Assembly: GCF_001591765.1 (NCBI RefSeq)
Contig: NZ_BCVN01000013.1
Span: forward strand, 1-42,446
Length of the DNA stretch: 42,446 bases
Direction of reading: 5' to 3'
Source of the DNA: Pseudolactococcus raffinolactis NBRC 100932
Lineage (GTDB): Bacteria; Bacillota; Bacilli; Lactobacillales; Streptococcaceae
The first letter of the stretch is position 1; the number at the start of each line of letters is the position of its first letter. This document shows, in pieces, positions 20,402 to 26,577 of this stretch. The notes beneath the pieces are model-generated. The model was not told where the DNA came from and did not search any database. It saw nothing but the letters and a program-made list of their open reading frames with translations. The position numbers and the translations under genes are program-made.

Positions 20402-20944
20402 ATGTCACAAACTCAAGTTTTCAGCATTCGCACCTTGGCTGAGGTAGCGATTGTCGCTGCGCTAGCTATGGCGCTCTCGCTCATCCCACTCCAAGTGGCC
20501 TGGTTCGAAATCAGCTTAGGGACGACGCTCATCGTCTTGATTTCACTCCGTCATGGGACACTGGTTGGTCTGATGACCGGCCTCATCTGGGGCTTGCTTC
20601 ATTTCGCCCTCGGTACAGCTTACTTTCTCAGTGTGCCACAAGTCCTGATTGAGTACGTCCTAGCCTTCACTTTTGCAGGATTCGCAGGATTGGTACAGAA
20701 GCCTTTTGCCAAAACAGGTAAGAATCGCTATCTCATTTTCGCAGTTCTCATTGCTGCCTTTGCCAAATACTTTTGGCACTTTGTAGCCGGTGTTATCTTC
20801 TGGAGTGACTATGCTTGGAAAGGTTGGGGAGCGGTCAGCTACTCCTTGATCATTAACGGCGTCAGTGGTCTTTTGACAGCACTTGCTGCGATCATTATCC
20901 TCATTGCTGTTAAGAAAGCCTATCCTAAATTATTCAACTTCTAA
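20402..20944 (+). CDS. thiT: energy-coupled thiamin transporter ThiT (ECF S component)
   Basis: Membrane thiamin-binding subunit of an ECF transporter, 180 residues, six hydrophobic segments. Residues known from lactococcal ThiT to line the thiamin pocket have clear counterparts: EYVLAFTFAG (Glu/Tyr), KYFWHFVAGVIFWSDYAW (His/Trp) and LIINGVSGLL (Asn). It has no ATPase of its own and uses the shared EcfA/A'/T module elsewhere. The ribosome site AAGGAG lies inside the riboswitch hairpin, so thiamin pyrophosphate should shut the gene off. Confidence 0.95.
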   Translation: MSQTQVFSIRTLAEVAIVAALAMALSLIPLQVAWFEISLGTTLIVLISLRHGTLVGLMTGLIWGLLHFALGTAYFLSVPQVLIEYVLAFTFAGFAGLVQKPFAKTGKNRYLIFAVLIAAFAKYFWHFVAGVIFWSDYAWKGWGAVSYSLIINGVSGLLTALAAIIILIAVKKAYPKLFNF

Positions 20945-20947
20945 TCG

Positions 20948-20973
20948 AAAAGCGCTGCTCAGGCGCTTTTTTT
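20948..20973 (+). terminator. terminator after thiT
   Basis: Hairpin AAAAGCGC / GCGCTTTT with a seven-base loop and a T-run, four bases past the thiT stop. Confidence 0.85.
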
Positions 20974-21032
20974 ATAGGCTTTTTTGTTATAATGGAAAGA
21001 TACAAACTAAATTTAAGGTGGTAAACCATAAC

Positions 21033-21872
21033 ATGTCATGGATTATTAGACTCATTAAAGGTGTTGTCATAGCACTTGGCTTCATCTTACCTGGTGTTTC
21101 AGGTGGTGTCCTCGCAGCTATTTTAGGCATTTACGAACGGATGCTGTCCTTCCTCGCCCATATTCGCCGAAATTTCAAGGCAGATTTTCTTTATTTCCTA
21201 CCTGTTGGAATCGGTGGGATTCTAGGGATTGGTCTGCTGTCTCGCCCGCTTGAATTTTTACTAGCTCACTACCAAGTCATCGTCCTTTGGGGCTTTGCTG
21301 GAGCTATCGTTGGGAGCTTACCTGCCCTTTGGCAGGAAGCTGAAAGCCGTTCTAAACGTGATAAGGTTGACTGGACTTGGTTGATTGGCACTTTTGTCAT
21401 TAGCTTGATCATTTTATATACCTTACCCTATATCTTTGGAACTCTCCCTGCTAATTTTGCAACCTTTATCCTTGCAGGTGCATTGATCGCCTTGGGTGTC
21501 TTAGTGCCTGGCCTTTCGCCATCCAACCTACTCTTAATTCTAGGGCTTTACTCACCGATGTTGACGGGCTTCAAAAACTTTGATTTGGTCAATGTTTTCC
21601 TCCCGATTGCAATCGGCGGTATCCTTGCCATGCTGCTTTTTGCCAAAACCATGGAGCATCTCCTCGAGACTCAACATTCACGGGTCTTTCATTTCATTTT
21701 AGGAATTGTCGCCGCCTCTACCGTCCTCATCCTCGTGCCAAATCACCAGAGTGCTGAAAGTATCAGCTATGCCGGAAGTGGCGTACTGACTTTCGTGCTA
21801 GCAGCCATTTTCACAGTCCTCGGGCTGTGGTTAGGCCTATGGATGAGCCGACTTGAGGAGCGTTATAAATGA
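21033..21872 (+). CDS. DUF368 membrane protein, undecaprenyl-phosphate translocase (PopT type)
   Basis: Polytopic membrane protein of 279 residues. I start it at ATG 21033 (MSWIIRLIKGVVIALGFILP), preceded by AAGGTGG; the open frame further upstream runs over the thiT end and terminator and is not coding. The DUF368 hallmarks LPGVSGGVLAAILGIYERML and a second, related segment LVPGLSPSNLLLILGLY form an inverted-repeat pair. Recent work assigns DUF368 (PopT) and DedA-family proteins to recycling undecaprenyl phosphate across the membrane; applying that here is by family. It overlaps the next gene by four bases (ATGA). Confidence 0.85.
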   Translation: MSWIIRLIKGVVIALGFILPGVSGGVLAAILGIYERMLSFLAHIRRNFKADFLYFLPVGIGGILGIGLLSRPLEFLLAHYQVIVLWGFAGAIVGSLPALWQEAESRSKRDKVDWTWLIGTFVISLIILYTLPYIFGTLPANFATFILAGALIALGVLVPGLSPSNLLLILGLYSPMLTGFKNFDLVNVFLPIAIGGILAMLLFAKTMEHLLETQHSRVFHFILGIVAASTVLILVPNHQSAESISYAGSGVLTFVLAAIFTVLGLWLGLWMSRLEERYK

Positions 21873-22336
21873 AAAAAGGAAAGTTGAAGAAAACTCTGGT
21901 CGAACAGATCTTGGATAAGGCAGGAATCGTGCATGAGCCACTTGCCTTAAATGCTTTAAAAGACGAGCTGCCGGATGGGATTTCTAAAGCGGATATTTAT
22001 AAGACTTTAGCCTTGACCGGTAATAACGGGCCAGTGATCGGGATTCTCCCACTGACACAACATTTGTCCGAGAAGAAGCTGGCTAAAGTTTCTGGCAATA
22101 AAAAAGTCAGCATGATTGCTCAGAAAGACTTACAGAAAACGACTGGTTATATCCACGGCGCTAACAACCCTGTCGGTATTCACCAAAAGCACGCTTTCCC
22201 GATTTTTATTGATGAGGTTGCATTGAGCAAGTCATTCATGATCGTTTCTGCCGGTGAAGTCGGGCGGAGTATTCGGATTCAGCCACAAGTTTTAGCTGAC
22301 TTTGTTCATGCAAGTTTTGTGGACATTTCAGAGTGA
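21869..22336 (+). CDS. ybaK: YbaK/EbsC-type aminoacyl-tRNA deacylase
   Basis: Hydrolyses misacylated tRNA, typically Cys-tRNA(Pro), 155 residues. The conserved lysine is in ISKADIYKTLALTG; other family signatures are GNKKVSMIAQKDLQKTTGYI, then HGANNPVGIHQKHAFPIFID and SAGEVGRSIRIQPQVLADF. It overlaps the DUF368 gene stop by four bases and is translated with it. Confidence 0.9.
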   Translation: MKKGKLKKTLVEQILDKAGIVHEPLALNALKDELPDGISKADIYKTLALTGNNGPVIGILPLTQHLSEKKLAKVSGNKKVSMIAQKDLQKTTGYIHGANNPVGIHQKHAFPIFIDEVALSKSFMIVSAGEVGRSIRIQPQVLADFVHASFVDISE

Positions 22337-22348
22337 AGGCCAAGCCTT

Positions 22349-22377
22349 TTGACAAATGTTTTGAGGATTGCTATAAT
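22349..22377 (+). promoter_or_regulatory. consensus promoter of the small RNA at 22384
   Basis: TTGACA, exactly 17 bases, TATAAT: the best sigma-70-type promoter in the window. No ORF with a ribosome site follows; instead a structured RNA ends in a strong terminator about 115 bases later. Confidence 0.85.
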
Positions 22378-22383
22378 GACAAT

Positions 22384-22499
22384 AGAAAACGAACATGTGC
22401 TGATTACACATGCTCCCAGTAGAACCGTTTAAGACGGTAGGCTGGTTTAAGTTGAGAATAACTGTCTAACCTGCTAAAGTTAAAAGACAGTTATTTTTT
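22384..22499 (+). ncRNA. small RNA, candidate antitoxin of a type I toxin-antitoxin system
   Basis: Predicted transcript of about 115 nt from the promoter at 22349-22377. Three hairpins are visible: CATGTG / CACATG (22394-22412), ACCGT / ACGGT closed by CCAG / CTGG (22416-22445), and the terminator AATAACTGTCT / AGACAGTTATT (22457-22495) with six T. The RNA converges on, and overlaps, the 3' end of a holin-like toxin ORF on the other strand. If the toxin mRNA reads past the stop codon to the CATGTG hairpin, which is followed by TTCGTTTTC on that strand, the overlap is the whole RNA. It resembles no riboswitch class I know. Confidence 0.65.
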
Positions 22500-22595
22500 C
22501 TTGTCATTTTTATCCAGTTTCACAACCAAAGCGATCAATTCGATGGTATATAAATCAAAATCAATGATGATTTGAATCGCTTCAAACGCTGACAA
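22491..22595 (-). CDS. putative holin-like toxin, type I toxin-antitoxin (34 residues, TTG start)
   Basis: A short ORF that starts at TTG 22595: MSAFEAIQIIIDF at the N-terminus, a hydrophobic middle (ELIALVV) and the basic tail KLDKNDKKK. The pattern S-x-F/Y-E-A-I-Q, a single membrane segment, then K-x-DKNDKKK is that of the putative holin-like toxins of Gram-positive bacteria (TxpA/Fst-like). GGAGAGGAG lies seven bases before the TTG. Two aspartates and a glutamate in the hydrophobic part are unusual and might mean reduced activity. Its stop codon lies in the terminator stem of the small RNA on the opposite strand. Family identity is from pattern only. Confidence 0.72.
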   Translation of the reverse strand: MSAFEAIQIIIDFDLYTIELIALVVKLDKNDKKK

Positions 22596-22636
22596 ATAGG
22601 CATCTCCTCTCCATAGATTTGCGTGCTTACTTGCAT
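22535..22636 (-). other. overlapping short ORF in the toxin mRNA leader
   Basis: ATG 22636 lies five bases after a near-perfect ribosome site, GGAGGTGAT, and opens a 33-codon frame (MQVSTQIYGEEMPICQ...) that overlaps the toxin in another frame. The leader contains two similar blocks (TGGAGGTGATGC... and TGGAGAGGAGATGC...), so the site looks duplicated. It may couple or limit toxin translation; it has no recognisable protein family. Confidence 0.4.
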
Positions 22637-22688
22637 AAGCATCACCTCCATTCAAAGATAGCCACCATCTTAACTTTTCTACACTTTA

Positions 22689-22717
22689 ATTGTCACATAA
22701 ATAAGATTACGATACAA
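22689..22717 (-). promoter_or_regulatory. candidate promoter of the toxin mRNA
   Basis: Minus strand TTGTAT, 17-base spacer, GACAAT with a TGT extension before the -10. Start expected near 22682, giving a leader of about 85 bases. An AAGCGCTAACA stretch over the -35 weakly resembles cre. Confidence 0.5.
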
Positions 22718-22725
22718 GCGCTAAC

Positions 22726-22765
22726 ATCCGTCAACTGTCATTGCCGACTTGTCAAATGACAGTTA
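22726..22765 (+). other. inverted repeat upstream of bioY
   Basis: AACTGTCATT and AATGACAGTT, separated by about 12 bases, can form a 10-bp hairpin, followed by TATTATTG rather than a T-run. It shares ACTGTC / GACAGTTATT with the small RNA terminator 270 bases upstream. It may end antisense or read-through transcription; function unclear. Confidence 0.45.
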
Positions 22766-22767
22766 TT

Positions 22768-22806
22768 ATTGTATACTTGAAAAATAGTTTAAGTTTACAT
22801 TAAAAT
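22768..22806 (+). promoter_or_regulatory. BirA-like biotin operator overlapping the bioY promoter
   Basis: TTGTATAC, 16 bases, GTTTACAT resembles the Gram-positive BirA site (TTGTwAAC...GTTwACAA) with one mismatch per arm. Between and over the arms lies TTGAAA (22777), 18 bases, TAAAAT (22801), a plausible promoter. Biotin-loaded BirA would cover it and repress bioY. Confidence 0.6.
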
Positions 22807-22874
22807 CTACTCTCCCATTATAGAAAGGAAGATGTCTCAAATGCTCATCATTTTTGGACATCAAACAACAAGCT

Positions 22875-23477
22875 ATGACAAACAACAAAGTTCAACGTTT
22901 GGCGATTATCGCCATTTCGACTGCCTTCCTCGCAGTCGCAAGCCAATTGACTATTCCACTACCACTTGTCCCACTAACCCTTCAAACCCTTGCTGTTGGC
23001 ATTATCGCTACACTCCTTAAACCTTTAGACAGCATTTTAGCGATCTGCCTTTATCTCGTTCTTGGCGCGATTGGTGTCCCTGTTTTTGCCGGTGGTGCTG
23101 CTGGTTTTGGTGTCATCCTTGGACCAACAGGTGGCTTCTTGATTGGCTTCTTGCTCCAATCCCAACAAGTTTCACTATTGGGTCAAACAGCTTTCATGGT
23201 GAAAAGCACACGAGGCAAACTCATTTTATATAGTGCTGCGAACATCATAGGCGCTGCTTGGTGTTTAGCTTTAGGAACAATCTGGCTATCACTCGTTGCT
23301 CGCCTATCCCTTCAAGTTGCCTTCAAATCTGGTTTCTTACCTTTCATCATCCCTGGACTTGTTAAAGCAATATTAGCAGCCTTTATCGGTTATGCCCTCC
23401 GTCGTGCCTTGAAAACCAATACCTATTTTGCGACTGCAACACCTGATAAATCATCAGATACTAAAGAACAAGCTTAA
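22875..23477 (+). CDS. bioY: biotin transporter BioY (ECF S component)
   Basis: Membrane biotin-binding subunit, 200 residues from ATG 22875 (MTNNKVQRLAIIAISTAFL). Hallmarks: LTIPLPLVPLTLQTLAVG, GAIGVPVFAGGAAGFGV, ILGPTGGFLIGF and the late GFLPFIIPGLVKAILAAFIG. The start is odd. The only good ribosome site (GAAAGGAAG, 22823-22831) serves ATG 22832, which opens another frame (MSQMLIIFGHQTTS...) of 62 codons overlapping bioY. The bioY frame is open back to a TTG at 22854 without a ribosome site. Either bioY is translated by coupling to that leader ORF, or a one-base indel has separated it from its true start. Confidence 0.88.
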   Translation: MTNNKVQRLAIIAISTAFLAVASQLTIPLPLVPLTLQTLAVGIIATLLKPLDSILAICLYLVLGAIGVPVFAGGAAGFGVILGPTGGFLIGFLLQSQQVSLLGQTAFMVKSTRGKLILYSAANIIGAAWCLALGTIWLSLVARLSLQVAFKSGFLPFIIPGLVKAILAAFIGYALRRALKTNTYFATATPDKSSDTKEQA

Positions 23478-23506
23478 GTTCATTTTTCGTCAAATCCGTC
23501 ATCGAG

Positions 23507-23535
23507 TTGTATTTTCAGATTAAAAAAGTTAAAAT
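23507..23535 (+). promoter_or_regulatory. promoter of the DUF3397 gene
   Basis: TTGTAT, 17 bases, TAAAAT. The -10 ends six bases before ATG 23542, so the transcript would begin at or very near the start codon. Confidence 0.6.
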
Positions 23536-23541
23536 AGTCAT

Positions 23542-23892
23542 ATGCTTATGAAACTATTGATTACGCTTTATCCAATCTTAATATTTACAGTTGTTGCGAT
23601 CTTTTTTAACTTTTTTCGAATCCGAAAACATCTGCCTTTGAATGTTCCCGATGTCGTGACTTTCTTCTTGATTTTTGGGCTCCATTATTTTTCACGCCAG
23701 GTGACACATGTCAGTATCCTACCTTACTACTTACTGCTTATTTCAGCCATGGCCCTCATCTTGCTCTTACTCGATTTATTTTATTACCGAGAGTTTCGGG
23801 CTAAAAAGTTCCTCTATTTTTTCTGGCGAGCGACCTTTTTTATCACCTTACTTCTCTATATTTGTATGGTTTTCATCATCTTTACATCTTAA
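23542..23892 (+). CDS. DUF3397 family membrane protein
   Basis: Membrane protein of 116 residues with four hydrophobic segments. The central NVPDVVTFFLIFGLHYFSR and ILPYYLLLISAMALILLLL match the DUF3397 pattern (PD...PFLLFGLHYLS...LPYYLL). Function of the family is unknown to me. No ribosome site precedes ATG 23542 (or the next ATG at 23548), and the promoter abuts the ATG, so translation may be leaderless. Confidence 0.75.
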   Translation: MLMKLLITLYPILIFTVVAIFFNFFRIRKHLPLNVPDVVTFFLIFGLHYFSRQVTHVSILPYYLLLISAMALILLLLDLFYYREFRAKKFLYFFWRATFFITLLLYICMVFIIFTS

Positions 23893-23904
23893 AAATGGGA
23901 CTGG

Positions 23905-24010
23905 AGCAAAATCTACTAAACTATAAGCTATGAACGTTTTTGGATGCCAATCAAAATCGCTCATAGCCTATTTTTGTATCACTTTTTTATAAATTATAAA
24001 GTAGATTGCT
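23905..24010. repeat. nested inverted-repeat element (possible miniature repeat)
   Basis: Outer arms AGCAAAATCTACT (23905-23917) and AAAGTAGATTGCT (23998-24010), inner arms ATAAGCTATGA and TCATAGCCTAT, then CGTTTTTG / CAAAATCG, then TTGG / CCAA around ATG. Together they make a long imperfect hairpin followed on the plus strand by TTTTTG, so it can end the DUF3397 transcript. The TGGGACTGGAGCAAAAT entry recalls dispersed Gram-positive intergenic repeats. The rest of 23893-24164 shows no gene. Confidence 0.5.
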
Positions 24011-24164
24011 CAATCGTAAGCAACAATACAAAATTCGGTTAAAAAAACGATTGATTTGATAACAAATCGGTATTCTTTCTAGGAAACAATACCAAATTGG
24101 TCACATTAGTTTTCCTGTGATATTGAGATTGCTTTGAACTTGAGCATGAATAGTCGGACGTAAT

Positions 24165-24214
24165 AAAAAAACAGCCTGTTAATCCAAGATTTTGATTAAC
24201 AGGCTGCTTTTTTT
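24165..24214 (-). terminator. bidirectional terminator after ydbC
   Basis: Perfect 13-bp stem CAGCCTGTTAATC / GATTAACAGGCTG with an A-run before and a T-run after; strong in both directions. It lies 34 bases past the ydbC stop. Confidence 0.9.
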
Positions 24215-24247
24215 CATTTCCGAGAAATTTTATCTCTGGCACGTTTT

Positions 24248-24460
24248 TTATTTCTTGAGTTCATCCACTAACTTTTGGAATTCTTCATTGGTTAAGGTGA
24301 TGCCTTTACCCATTTTTGTATAATCTGGTGACCATTGACGGAGGTCAAATTTTGCTGGTGCACCATTCCAAGAAACGCGGGTCAACTCTTTTTTCCACCC
24401 TTTTTCGTTTTCTGACAGAACAATCAAGTGTTCTTCTATTTCAAATTTAAATTCACTCAT
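24248..24460 (-). CDS. ydbC: YdbC-type PC4-like single-stranded DNA-binding protein
   Basis: 70-residue protein with the PC4-like pattern: FEIEEHLIVLSENEKGWKKE, then LTRVSWNGAPAKFDLRQWSP and KMGKGITLTNEEFQKLVDEL. Lactococcal YdbC is a dimeric ssDNA-binding protein of the PC4 fold; lengths match. Ribosome site AAAGGAGAG precedes ATG 24460. Exact cellular role is not established. Confidence 0.9.
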   Translation of the reverse strand: MSEFKFEIEEHLIVLSENEKGWKKELTRVSWNGAPAKFDLRQWSPDYTKMGKGITLTNEEFQKLVDELKK

Positions 24461-24509
24461 CAGTTATTTCTCTCCTTTGTTTTAGCCTCTATCTTATTAT
24501 ACGAAATCT

Positions 24510-24539
24510 CGGACAATTTATCTCAAAATATGGTATAAT
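24510..24539 (+). promoter_or_regulatory. extended -10 promoter of the small gene at 24546
   Basis: CGGACA, 18 bases, TATAAT with TGG before the -10. The -10 ends six bases before the ATG, leaving essentially no leader. Confidence 0.6.
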
Positions 24540-24545
24540 TTTTTT

Positions 24546-24872
24546 ATGAAAAATATATTTAAGGGGATTCGTAACTTCTTTTCTGGAAAATTTACGCATC
24601 AAAAACAGGATGATCATGCGGTTAATCTTGAAGTGCTAGCCAATCTCGAACTTGCCCACTCCTTTAATCACGCCGTATATCTTCATTTTAATGAAAAAAA
24701 TGGTACCCTTGTTAGTTTCATAGGTAGCATTTCAAGTATTACCGAACGACAAGTTGTCGTCAAAGATCTAAAATCCAATCAAATTAGGATTATTTTCTTG
24801 AGTAAAATCAAAAAAGTGACTTTTGTGCCAGAGAATGTCAAAAAATCCATCATAGATAAGAAAAACGCTTAG
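24546..24872 (+). CDS. conserved-looking small protein of unknown function
   Basis: 108 residues, basic N-terminus (MKNIFKGIRNFFSGKF) and a beta-rich C-terminal part (VYLHFNEKNGTLVSFIGSIS, then RQVVVKDLKSNQIRIIFLSK) that loosely recalls YolD-like or Sm-like small domains. I do not recognise the family. No ribosome site precedes the ATG and the promoter abuts it, so the message may be leaderless. Its stop lies in a terminator shared with nadR. Confidence 0.65.
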   Translation: MKNIFKGIRNFFSGKFTHQKQDDHAVNLEVLANLELAHSFNHAVYLHFNEKNGTLVSFIGSISSITERQVVVKDLKSNQIRIIFLSKIKKVTFVPENVKKSIIDKKNA

Positions 24873-24898
24873 AACTTAGGATTCTAGGCGTTTTATTT
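24861..24898. terminator. shared terminator of two convergent genes
   Basis: AAAACGCTTAGAA / TTCTAGGCGTTTT hairpin with T-rich flanks on both strands, overlapping the 3' ends of the gene at 24546 (plus) and nadR (minus). Confidence 0.75.
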
Positions 24899-26018
24899 CG
24901 ACTCCAGTCTGTGCTTTAACAGCATCAATGGCATGATGATAGCGGCTGAGATACCCGCCCTGATCACGGCCATCGCCTGTATCATCTAACATGACAACTT
25001 TTGCCATTAAGTCAAACTCAGCTAACTGACGCATTAACTCGTCATGAAAAGCTTGCCTGGATGCTTCCCAGGCCATATTGCGAAAGCCATCATTAACATA
25101 GGTTGTAATTGGCGGAATGACCAAAATCAAATCCATCTGCTCATTTTGAATGGTTTGTTGGAACAGAGGCTCCAGTTGTTCCTGCGCCGCCGTACTCAGA
25201 TAGAGTTTAGCATAAACACGCGTGACAATGGCATCCGTGTCTAGAAAGACAATGCCTTGGTTTGCCGGTGAATTAATCTCGTGCGAATTTGCATCATACT
25301 GACCCGTAATCAAGCGGGCATAGTCATCCATCCCTAACTCATCATCATCAAGATTCGCCTGCTCTTCATAAATTCTCGCGTATTCTTCAGAAAATGGGGC
25401 GTTGATGGAGCGCGCCAACCTGCGGACGAGAGTAGATTTACCTGTTGAGGCCGAGCCCATGATGGTGACAACTTTTGAAAATTGTCGACGAAAAACTCGG
25501 TTAATCTCCTGCCAGTAAGCTTGTGGGTTTTGCCGGATCATGGTGGCTGAAATCTGGATGTCCCTGCGATCAGCAATCTCGACAGCATAGCTGTTCCCAT
25601 CATTTTGAGGGAAACGTTTGTTTAGCTCAGTGACATACTCCGCTTCACCCACGTAGAAAGTGACTGACAGATTTTCTGACGTGGTGTTGGCACGAATCAA
25701 ATCAAAAAGACGATTTGACCACTCATCCCAGCCGTGTGGCATTTCAGGAATACCATTTTCATCAAGTTTTGCGACTTTAATCGCAGGCTCGTCATTGAAA
25801 GCTTCTCGCAAATAGCGAAAACGCTTCTCCAAATGAAGACCAATTTGCGAGCCACGATCTCCGTCATAGCCTGAGACAATCAATAAAACACCCTCATTTT
25901 GAGCGGCCGTTTTATAGATCTGCTGCTGATGACCAGTGTGTAATGGCGCGAAGGTACCAAAATAAACCCCGATTTTCTTTCCGTTTAATTTGCCTTTTGA
26001 GATGTTGTTTGTAATCAT
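24876..26018 (-). CDS. nadR: NadR: NMN adenylyltransferase / ribosylnicotinamide kinase
   Basis: Bifunctional NAD salvage enzyme, 380 residues. The nucleotidyltransferase domain has GVYFGTFAPLHTGHQQQ (T/HxGH motif, about residues 17-33) and ISATMIRQNPQAYW. The kinase domain begins with the P-loop GSASTGKSTLVRR (about residue 190). The N-terminal HTH repressor domain of enterobacterial NadR is absent, as in other lactococci and streptococci. It converts imported nicotinamide riboside to NMN and then NAD. Confidence 0.94.
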   Translation of the reverse strand: MITNNISKGKLNGKKIGVYFGTFAPLHTGHQQQIYKTAAQNEGVLLIVSGYDGDRGSQIGLHLEKRFRYLREAFNDEPAIKVAKLDENGIPEMPHGWDEWSNRLFDLIRANTTSENLSVTFYVGEAEYVTELNKRFPQNDGNSYAVEIADRRDIQISATMIRQNPQAYWQEINRVFRRQFSKVVTIMGSASTGKSTLVRRLARSINAPFSEEYARIYEEQANLDDDELGMDDYARLITGQYDANSHEINSPANQGIVFLDTDAIVTRVYAKLYLSTAAQEQLEPLFQQTIQNEQMDLILVIPPITTYVNDGFRNMAWEASRQAFHDELMRQLAEFDLMAKVVMLDDTGDGRDQGGYLSRYHHAIDAVKAQTGVEIKRLES

Positions 26019-26030
26019 ATCTGCTCTTTT

Positions 26031-26554
26031 TTAGTGATATATTTTAAATTTATCCGTTGCTAATTTGGTTTGAAAAAGTTGGCGTAACTCTTCTGGTGTG
26101 CCTTGTGTAAAATCAGATTTTGGAAGTAAGTAGGCAGTTAGATTTGAGTTATACAAATAAAAGCTGTCTTTGGTTTCATAGACGTTGAAAAAAATATCAT
26201 AGCTGAATTCTATCGTACCATTTTGCAATTCTCCCGATGTTTCAATGTTTATCCTCTCATCATCAAAAGAAAAAATATCTATCGCATCCGCAGCCATAGG
26301 ATTATTTTGGGGAAAATTTTTGACCATACGACTGATACTGACAATATAAATAGACAACATCAATGCCGCCGCGATAATATCTGTCACAATAGCTTGTATG
26401 AGTGAACCTATATCAGTAGAAAATACCCCAAGTATCAGGCATGCAAACATAGGACAAATACTATTCTGTTTATTTTACGATTGTGATATCTGACCCCGAA
26501 CCAGCAAAAACGTCGGTAAATCGCTGGGGTAATGTGGGTTTTTACCTCTATCAT
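26031..26554 (-). pseudogene. YcxB-like membrane protein gene, frameshifted
   Basis: The C-terminal part is open from 26450 to 26031 (membrane segment, then SFDDERINIETSGELQNGTI and SFYLYNSNLTAYLLPKSDF, the YcxB-like pattern). ATG 26450 has no ribosome site. Upstream, in the next frame, ATG 26554 has GAGG before it and reads MIEVKTHITPAIYRRFCWFG... NRIVFVL, then stops at a TGA. Joining the two frames near 26430-26450 gives a protein of about 174 residues, the usual size, with the expected N-terminus. The total span is one base short of a multiple of three. One-base deletion or sequence error. Confidence 0.75.
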
Positions 26555-26577
26555 CTTTATGCCTCATTTAGATCATT

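Noticed and set aside
22420-22450. GTAGAACCG stretch as a T-box or other riboswitch for a downstream gene
   Set aside because: The T-box core (TGGNACCGCG) and specifier stem are absent, and the RNA terminates about 350 bases before bioY, so it is not a bioY leader.
22832-23020. 62-codon ORF as an independent protein gene
   Set aside because: It has a good ribosome site but its sequence overlaps the conserved BioY frame and is rich in Cys/Pro/Ser/Thr as expected of an out-of-frame reading; kept only as a leader ORF issue.
24039-24242. 67-codon minus-strand ORF
   Set aside because: It reads through the perfect bidirectional terminator at 24165-24214, has no ribosome site and no protein-like composition.
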